From NCBI GenBank assembly GCA_014607495.2, contig CP053148.1, forward strand, positions 7,750,001 through 7,814,000: a stretch of 64,000 bases of DNA, written 5' to 3'. The first letter of the stretch is position 1; each line of letters starts with the position of its first letter. The notes under the pieces were generated by a model. It did no database searches. It was not told the origin of the DNA and saw nothing but the letters and a program-made list of their open reading frames with translations. Of the stretch, positions 58,787-64,000 are shown piece by piece. A program made the translations under genes and the position numbers. The stretch is from Carposina sasakii. Its lineage: Eukaryota > Arthropoda > Insecta > Lepidoptera > Carposinidae.

Positions 58787-60409
58787 GGGAGGAGGTGGAG
58801 GAGGAGGTGGAACAGGGGGCAGAGGTGGTAGTGGCAGAGGTGGGGGTGGTGGAGGCAGAGGCCCTGGCGGAGGTGGTGGAGGTGGGAGTGGTGGTGGAGG
58901 CGGCGGTGCTGGTGGATGTACTGGGAGGGGAGATGGAACCGGTGCTGGTAGAGGTACTGGGAGTGGAGGTGGAATCGGTGCAGGTGGAATCGGTGCAGGT
59001 GGAGGTACTGGAAGTGGAGGTGGAACCGGTGAAGGTGGAGGTATTGGTAGGGGAGGTGGAACCGGTGCAGGTGGAGGTGGGGCTATCATTATTTGTATTG
59101 GAGGTTGTTCTATTGGCGGCGACGGTATCCGCAAAGGCGACGGCGGAAATGGCACTGGATACGATAAAGGTGGAGGAGATGGCGGCATCGGCGGTGGCAG
59201 TAAATATCTTGAAGGTGGGGGTAGTGGCCGACGTGGCGGAGGTGGTGGAGGAAGAGGTGGTGGTCTTGGTGGAGGTGGCGGTGGTGGTGATGGCGGTGGT
59301 GGGGGTTCCCGCAAATATATTATTTGTTGCTTTTGTGTTGTTGATTCTGGTGATGGTGGTTGCTGTATGTAAATTATCTGTGGTTGTGGTGGTGGTGGTG
59401 GAGGAGGAGGAGGTGGTGGTGGTGGAGGAGGAGGAGGTGGTGGTGGTGGAGGTGGTGGTGGCGGAAGAGGAGGTGGCGGTGGCGGTGGCGGTGGAGGAGG
59501 CGGAGGCGGAGGAGGAGGAGGCGGAGGTGGCGGTGGCCTATAAATTGGCGGAGGCATGTAGAATGGTGGTGGTGGCGGCGGCGGCAGTGGTGGTGGTGGT
59601 GGAGGTGGTGGACGAGGTGGTGGTGGCATTGGTGGACGAGGTGGTATTGGTGGGCGTGGAGGAGGAGGCGGTGGAGGTAGTGGCCTTGGCATGTAAATTG
59701 GAATTGGAGGGGGAGGTAGGGGTGCAATGGGCATCGGCATAGGCATAGGAGCTGGTTGAGGTAGGATCATTATTTGACTATACTCGTTAGAAGTGTCACT
59801 GTTTTTCCCTTGAGGAACCTGAGCTATGCTGATTGGTGGAGCACCTAGACCACCAATTGAGTAGATTTGTGATGGATTATACAATTGAGATTCCACATTG
59901 TCGAGAGTCTTTGCTGCCGCCGGTTGTACCTCAAAACCTTCCAAGGGTGCTGGATTGTCTTCATCAAATTCGTCATCTTGGCAGTTTATCGTCGCAAAAA
60001 TGAGTACAAAATTGAAGAACTAAAAAACAAAATGTTTGTTAATTGTGTACATAGGATTATTTATTTATGTAGTAAATTTCACTGGCTATAATCGTTCGGA
60101 GCCTATTCAATGCAAATAAACAAAGAAAATCTAATAGTAATATGATGTCCTCCAGACCGAATTTCTATCATGGCGGCCAATCTCAACGGAGACCAACCTA
60201 CTGTTGCTGGAAACACTTTACTTGCTTTCCAAGGTACGAGCTAAGTGTCAATTTCACAGCATGATAATCCGTATAATAAAAAAAATACAATGACTCGACT
60301 ACGCCCCCGATCTGAAGGCGCACGTATTAATTGGTATATCACTGCCGTATGTATGTAATGTAAATAGAAGACACTTAAAATTATTTCTTACTTGTAAAAA
60401 TGAATTCAT
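57476..60409 (-). CDS. Gene E: secreted polyproline protein with spliced basic C-terminus
   Basis: There are three exons: 60392-60409 (MNSFLQ; donor gtaaga), 60019 down to 57883, and 57567 (or 57576) down to 57476. Intron 1 (372 bp, phase 0) contains a SINE relic; intron 2 (about 315 bp) is phase 1. The product is 748 residues, or 751 with the upstream acceptor. The signal peptide is MNSFLQFFNFVLIFATINC (1-19), followed by an acidic start (QDDEFDEDNPAPLEG). NSDTSNEYSQIMI lies near 72-84. The Pro zone runs to about 448 and includes two uninterrupted proline runs of about 26 and 28. Islands are QIIYIQQP, QIIYLREP and IQIMIAPP. The cysteine module PCKNCCKRNAEVKCNCDF lies near 452. A Lys/Ser-rich tail follows. 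Exon 3 gives QARKKRLLRKLIQKFNKIK. Function unknown. Confidence 0.85.
60142..60353 (-). repeat. Decayed SINE in gene E intron 1
   Basis: The body (tcatggcggccaatctcaac, gctttccaaggtacgagcta) resembles the SINE at 2100-2437 (ttgctttccgaggcacg-type text). The tRNA-like head is strongly eroded (gggggcgtagtcgagtcatt in the B-box position). Confidence 0.6.
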
Positions 60410-60490
60410 TTTACCACACACCAGATGCAGTGGTGTTCCATTGCGCTGCAGCAACTGTAAATGAATTATGAGCTCTTTTTCTCTATTACA
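60410..60490 (-). promoter_or_regulatory. Upstream block of gene E
   Basis: On the minus strand gagctcataattcatttaca lies about 55-75 bp before the start. It matches gagcatgcataattcattca before gene D with a three-base gap. It is a candidate core promoter or initiator region. Confidence 0.4.
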
Positions 60491-60827
60491 ATGTAAACTT
60501 TTCGTAACATTACGCTTTGCATTACGACGGAGATTAGGTAACACGAGTGCTACATGCCAAAGCACTCATCGTTGTACTTTCGGAAACATACCGACGGAAT
60601 ATACCATTATTCAGATACATCATTCCGTATACTTGTACTATTTGACAAATTTCTTATTATTATTTTAATTTTTGTAATTTATTATAACTTTTTCATTGAT
60701 TTTCACACCAAAACCGATTTTAATCAAAAGTAGAGAGATAAATCTGTCCTTGGGAAAAGACACTAGTTATCTTTAAATCCGAAAAAAGGGGTTGAATTGA
60801 AATAAGTGATGAAAGTTTGTACCTATG

Positions 60828-60957
60828 CCGTGTTATTACAAAAGAATTTAAACACCTTTTAAGCTAAACATGCACTAAATTTGGCAGATACGCATTTTGC
60901 TGTCAAATGTCATATTTAAATCGAGTCTAACTTTAGGCGCTCTTTTGTAATAACACC
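60828..60957. repeat. Short MITE, about 130 bp
   Basis: cgtgttattacaaaagaatt and ctcttttgtaataacaccg are inverted terminal sequences of about 17 bp. Confidence 0.7.
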
Positions 60958-62789
60958 GTAAGAGTTTATGTATATCGCAATGAACGAAATTGGAATTTCT
61001 CAAGTCTGGCATAGCTATAGGTATATGATTCATGTCATCAAAAGTGCAATGTTAAAGTTAAGCTATACAAATGTAATTTCCTTAAAATGGATCATATAAG
61101 GTTGTAAAATACTTTCTCTCTTTGACCCTACATCATAGGTACAGTGTTGTGTAAGTTGTTGCAGATTTAATATAGCAGTGAAAGTTCAAAGGGGTACTAC
61201 TATTATACTATTATTCCCCCTATCACTATTTTAAAGTAGATCTCACTTTTAAAAAATGTAATGTATTGTATTATTTGAAATTTAAGTACACGCGTGAGCA
61301 AGTCTTAGAGGAATGAAATGATGATGAATCATGGTTTTGTTATACTGTTGTATTAAAAAATCACAGTCGTTTGATTAATAATAAGAAAATGAAATCTAGC
61401 ACAACAATCTTTAAACATTTTGAAAAAAAAAAAAAATTGATCCATAAATTAACCGTTGTTTTATTAATATTTACTTAATATTATGTAAATGTAATTGAAA
61501 TCGTACGTGGTTGTTTTCTTAAATCTACTGTCAAACAAATTTGGTCGTGACTGTATAAATCATAAAAAGTATCAGTGGGGTCAGTTGCCTTATTCAAAAC
61601 ATTCGTTAGGTCATCTACTCATCCCACGGAATAAGTTCTAGCGGCCTAAGTTGACTAAAGAGCCCTTCTGTGCCTGTTGTAAGAATCCATTAAGGAATTC
61701 GGGTATTCACTCCGGCGATAAGCTTGCTACGTGTTTGGGAACACAGTCGTGTGTATGTATAATTTATACCATCATGTTTATCATGTAAAATGATTGGTTA
61801 CGAATGAAATATAATTTATTTAATTATATATGAAACTTAAATTTTGTAAACTATATTTTTACTTAACCACAGAAATGCAAAAGCAAAAGTTCCTTGCCAT
61901 CTTTACTGTATCTGAAGCAAAGACGATTATAATGTATAATCGTCTTTGATCTGAAGAAAAAAATTACACTGCTACTAATAAGCCGCGCGTAATGTTATAA
62001 CTCCGTTATACTTAATTTTTAATAGCGAAATAAAATAGAATGTCTATCAAATTAAATTGTGAATGCTTGTACCTAGTTTCAAACTGTTTATTATTTTTAT
62101 TTATTTATTTGGGACAGTTAACAACTGTATACAAAAATTAAATATTTTAGTACCTAACTATATCTGTCACAAATATTTGATATTCTACCTGAAAAGATAT
62201 TCTTATTGGAATAAAATATGGCCTCCAGTCATACAATGATAAAATATATTGTTCTAAAGGAAAATAACTTGAAATTTGTCCCTTAAAAATAATGTTCATG
62301 TCTATAATCTTTTTTAAATTTAGTTATGCGTTTTCTTTACTTTACCTACTTCTTATTTCATTAAATTTAGTATGCCATAAACTAAGTAATTTTTAGCAAA
62401 CTATGTTTTATTATGGTTATACCTTCTCATGTAATGGATGAGCGGAGTTTTTTGACACAAGCAAAATCTTGCTTAATAGGAAGCCCCAGTCTTTTTTCGA
62501 TGGTACTGGATGGAACTTTTGGATGGTAACATAATTAAAAAAAGAAACTAGATAGATAGGCGGTAGGCTCAACCCTTACCACATGGGACTTAATAGACTA
62601 ACTGGTGAAAAGTGGGTGTGTAATTCGCACACTTCTGCTCTCTGAGGGATAATGGGCTTGACTTTATGAAAAACTAGATCATTTTTACTAATATTATCGT
62701 TAGGTTTTTTATAAACTACCTTTTATTAAAATCTTTTATTAATCATAAAAAAAACTTGTTACCAAAATACAATACATTTTTTGTAATAT
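60958..62789. other. Intergenic stretch between genes F and E
   Basis: I see no gene. A perfect 14-bp-arm hairpin (caaagacgattata atg tataatcgtctttg) lies at 61918-61948. The rest is AT-rich with no repeat that I can name. Confidence 0.45.
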
Positions 62790-62795
62790 TTTATT
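62790..62795 (-). terminator. Polyadenylation signal overlapping the gene F stop
   Basis: The gene F end reads GAA TAA TAA AAT on the minus strand, so AATAAA overlaps the stop codon itself. Confidence 0.5.
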
Positions 62796-64000
62796 ATTCA
62801 TAATTATTTATTTCTGAATTTTGCATTAATTCCTGCTCACGTTGCCATTCTTTTAATTTCTGGAATTTTCCAATGAGTTTCCTTAATACCTGTTTTCTTG
62901 TCATATCGTCTTCATTATTAATTTCTTGAGAGTCTTTTTTATCTAAAAAAAATTGGCCTTGATTGTCACTAAACCGATGGTCATTATTTGAGATTTCATT
63001 TACTTCATGTTCAAATTGAGCATTGTTATCTAATAAAGAATTTTGCCCTTGCAAAAAAATATCATTGTTATTAGATTGCCTATTTCGATTGTATGACATA
63101 TTATGTTGTATCATGTCATTTTGCGACCTGTCTTTGACATTCATTTTAGAATACACATCCATGTTAGAGTTAGTACTAAATCCAGGATTATTAGATAGAA
63201 ACTTAACAATTTTATTCGTGTTTATCTCACTATCGCCTACGTATTTATATGGTTCTTCATCAAATTCCTTCAGATCCTCATCTGGTATTCCGAATGGCTG
63301 CTCCTCTATATTCATATTGGATTCCTCGTCTGGAGCATCGTTAGTCTCTTCATTGAGATGTTTAATGGACTCTTCGTTCGAGTTATTATCGTGATCATCT
63401 TCTCGGTTTACATCGGAATCTTCACTTGGAATATTATCAGGATCTTTTTTTGGTTGTCTGCTTGATGCCACATCTGATTCACTGCCTGAGCCATGGTCTG
63501 ATTTATTATTGTATTTCTTTTTTGATTTACCAATAGGTATATCATCGTCTTCAAAATCTGTCTTTTCATTGTGATTTATATCTGAATCTGTATTGTGTTC
63601 AACGCGTCGTTTCTTATTACCGATAATGTCTATTTCATCATCATTGAAAGCTTTTTCTTGATTCGTATTAGAATTATAAGTTTTGATTTTACTACCTTTC
63701 ACTAATATATCTTCTCCCTCACCATCGAAGTTACCTTTTAATCCATATCCACCATATACGCCACCTTCTCTGAATTTACAACCACATTGAACATCTGATT
63801 GAACAGGACAATTTAAAGGGGGACATCCTTCAAATATTGGTATTGGTGGCGGTGGTGGAGAAGGTGGCGGAGGTGGTGGAGGAGGTGGCGGAGGTGGAGG
63901 AGGAGGTGGAAGAGGTGCAGGGAGAGGAGGTGGAAGAGGTGCAGGGGGAGGTGGGGGAGGTGGTGGAGGGGGAGGTGGTGGAGGTGGAGGGGGTGGAGCA
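62794..64000 (-). CDS. Gene F (partial): secreted proline-rich family member, C-terminal 400 residues
   Basis: The frame is open to the window edge, so the signal exon and most of the Pro zone lie outside. The visible part starts in polyproline (63840-64000). The cysteine module CPPLNCPVQSDVQCGCKF lies at about 63770-63825, then FREGGVYGGYGLKGNFDGEG. An acidic Asn/Asp/Ser/Glu-rich region follows (for example SDHGSGSESDVASSRQPKKD). The end has TRKQVLRKLIGKFQKLKEW, the family C-terminal motif, in the same exon as in gene C. It continues the head-to-tail minus-strand array. Function unknown. Confidence 0.8.
   Translation of the reverse strand, partial: APPPPPPPPPPPPPPPPPPAPLPPPLPAPLPPPPPPPPPPPPPPPPSPPPPPIPIFEGCPPLNCPVQSDVQCGCKFREGGVYGGYGLKGNFDGEGEDILVKGSKIKTYNSNTNQEKAFNDDEIDIIGNKKRRVEHNTDSDINHNEKTDFEDDDIPIGKSKKKYNNKSDHGSGSESDVASSRQPKKDPDNIPSEDSDVNREDDHDNNSNEESIKHLNEETNDAPDEESNMNIEEQPFGIPDEDLKEFDEEPYKYVGDSEINTNKIVKFLSNNPGFSTNSNMDVYSKMNVKDRSQNDMIQHNMSYNRNRQSNNNDIFLQGQNSLLDNNAQFEHEVNEISNNDHRFSDNQGQFFLDKKDSQEINNEDDMTRKQVLRKLIGKFQKLKEWQREQELMQNSEINNYE

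Noticed and set aside
58353..59742. Long plus-strand Gly-rich and Val/Glu-rich open frames opposite gene E
   Set aside because: Antisense of CCN proline codons gives stop-poor Gly/Val/Glu frames. They have no signal, no splice support and no resemblance to anything, while the minus strand has the conserved modules.
61918..61948. microRNA precursor
   Set aside because: A three-base loop and 14-bp perfect stem are too short for a miRNA hairpin.

Overview
The window looks like an insect genome, most probably a moth or butterfly. It is AT-rich, its genes have short introns, and it carries repeat families familiar from Lepidoptera: tRNA-derived SINEs, RTE-type LINE tails ending in (ATG)n, TA-flanked MITEs opening with ACAGGGTG, Helitron-like ends with a CGCGG...CGCGGGC hairpin before CTAGT, and a DIRS element. 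The organism assignment is inference from repeat style and was not checked by any search.

The host genes are a head-to-tail array of six paralogues, all on the minus strand: A (10216-13781), B (23846-27161), C (31731-35028), D (43941-47018), E (57476-60409) and F (62794 to beyond 64000, cut by the window edge). I do not recognise the family. Each complete member has a six-codon first exon, a phase-0 intron and a signal peptide split across that intron. After the signal come a short [TS]S[NH]E[YFH] motif, a very long proline-rich stretch, a small cysteine module ending in C-x-C, and a tail of strongly biased composition. C, D, E and F end in a basic amphipathic motif around RKxxLLRKLI; D and E encode it in a separate last exon. 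A and B form a second subfamily with a conserved block of about 70 residues and a long Lys/Glu-rich extension. Small secreted heads, polyproline rods and charged or Asn-rich tails suggest an extracellular structural, adhesive or mucin-like role, but no function can be assigned from sequence.

Between and inside the genes nearly everything recognisable is mobile DNA. Region 1-4340 holds a decayed BEL/Pao element, a foldback repeat split by a SINE, and a decayed CR1/Jockey-type LINE. Region 4590-9810 is a near-intact DIRS retrotransposon with inverted termini and an internal complementary region. Region 13.1-23.7 kb holds intronic repeats, LINE fragments, a hAT-type MITE with an 8-bp target duplication, and composite repeats. 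Region 27.6-31.6 kb holds LINE remnants (one with a 12-bp target duplication) and MITEs. Region 36-43.6 kb holds SINEs, tandem arrays, MITEs and a Helitron-like piece. Region 47.4-56.8 kb holds a pogo/Tigger-like MITE, a decayed Ty3/Gypsy element, and a second, oddly patchworked partial copy of its gag-pol start.

The most interesting content is the undescribed-looking paralogue array: its hidden first exons, its modular heads and tails, and shared upstream sequence suggesting co-regulation.
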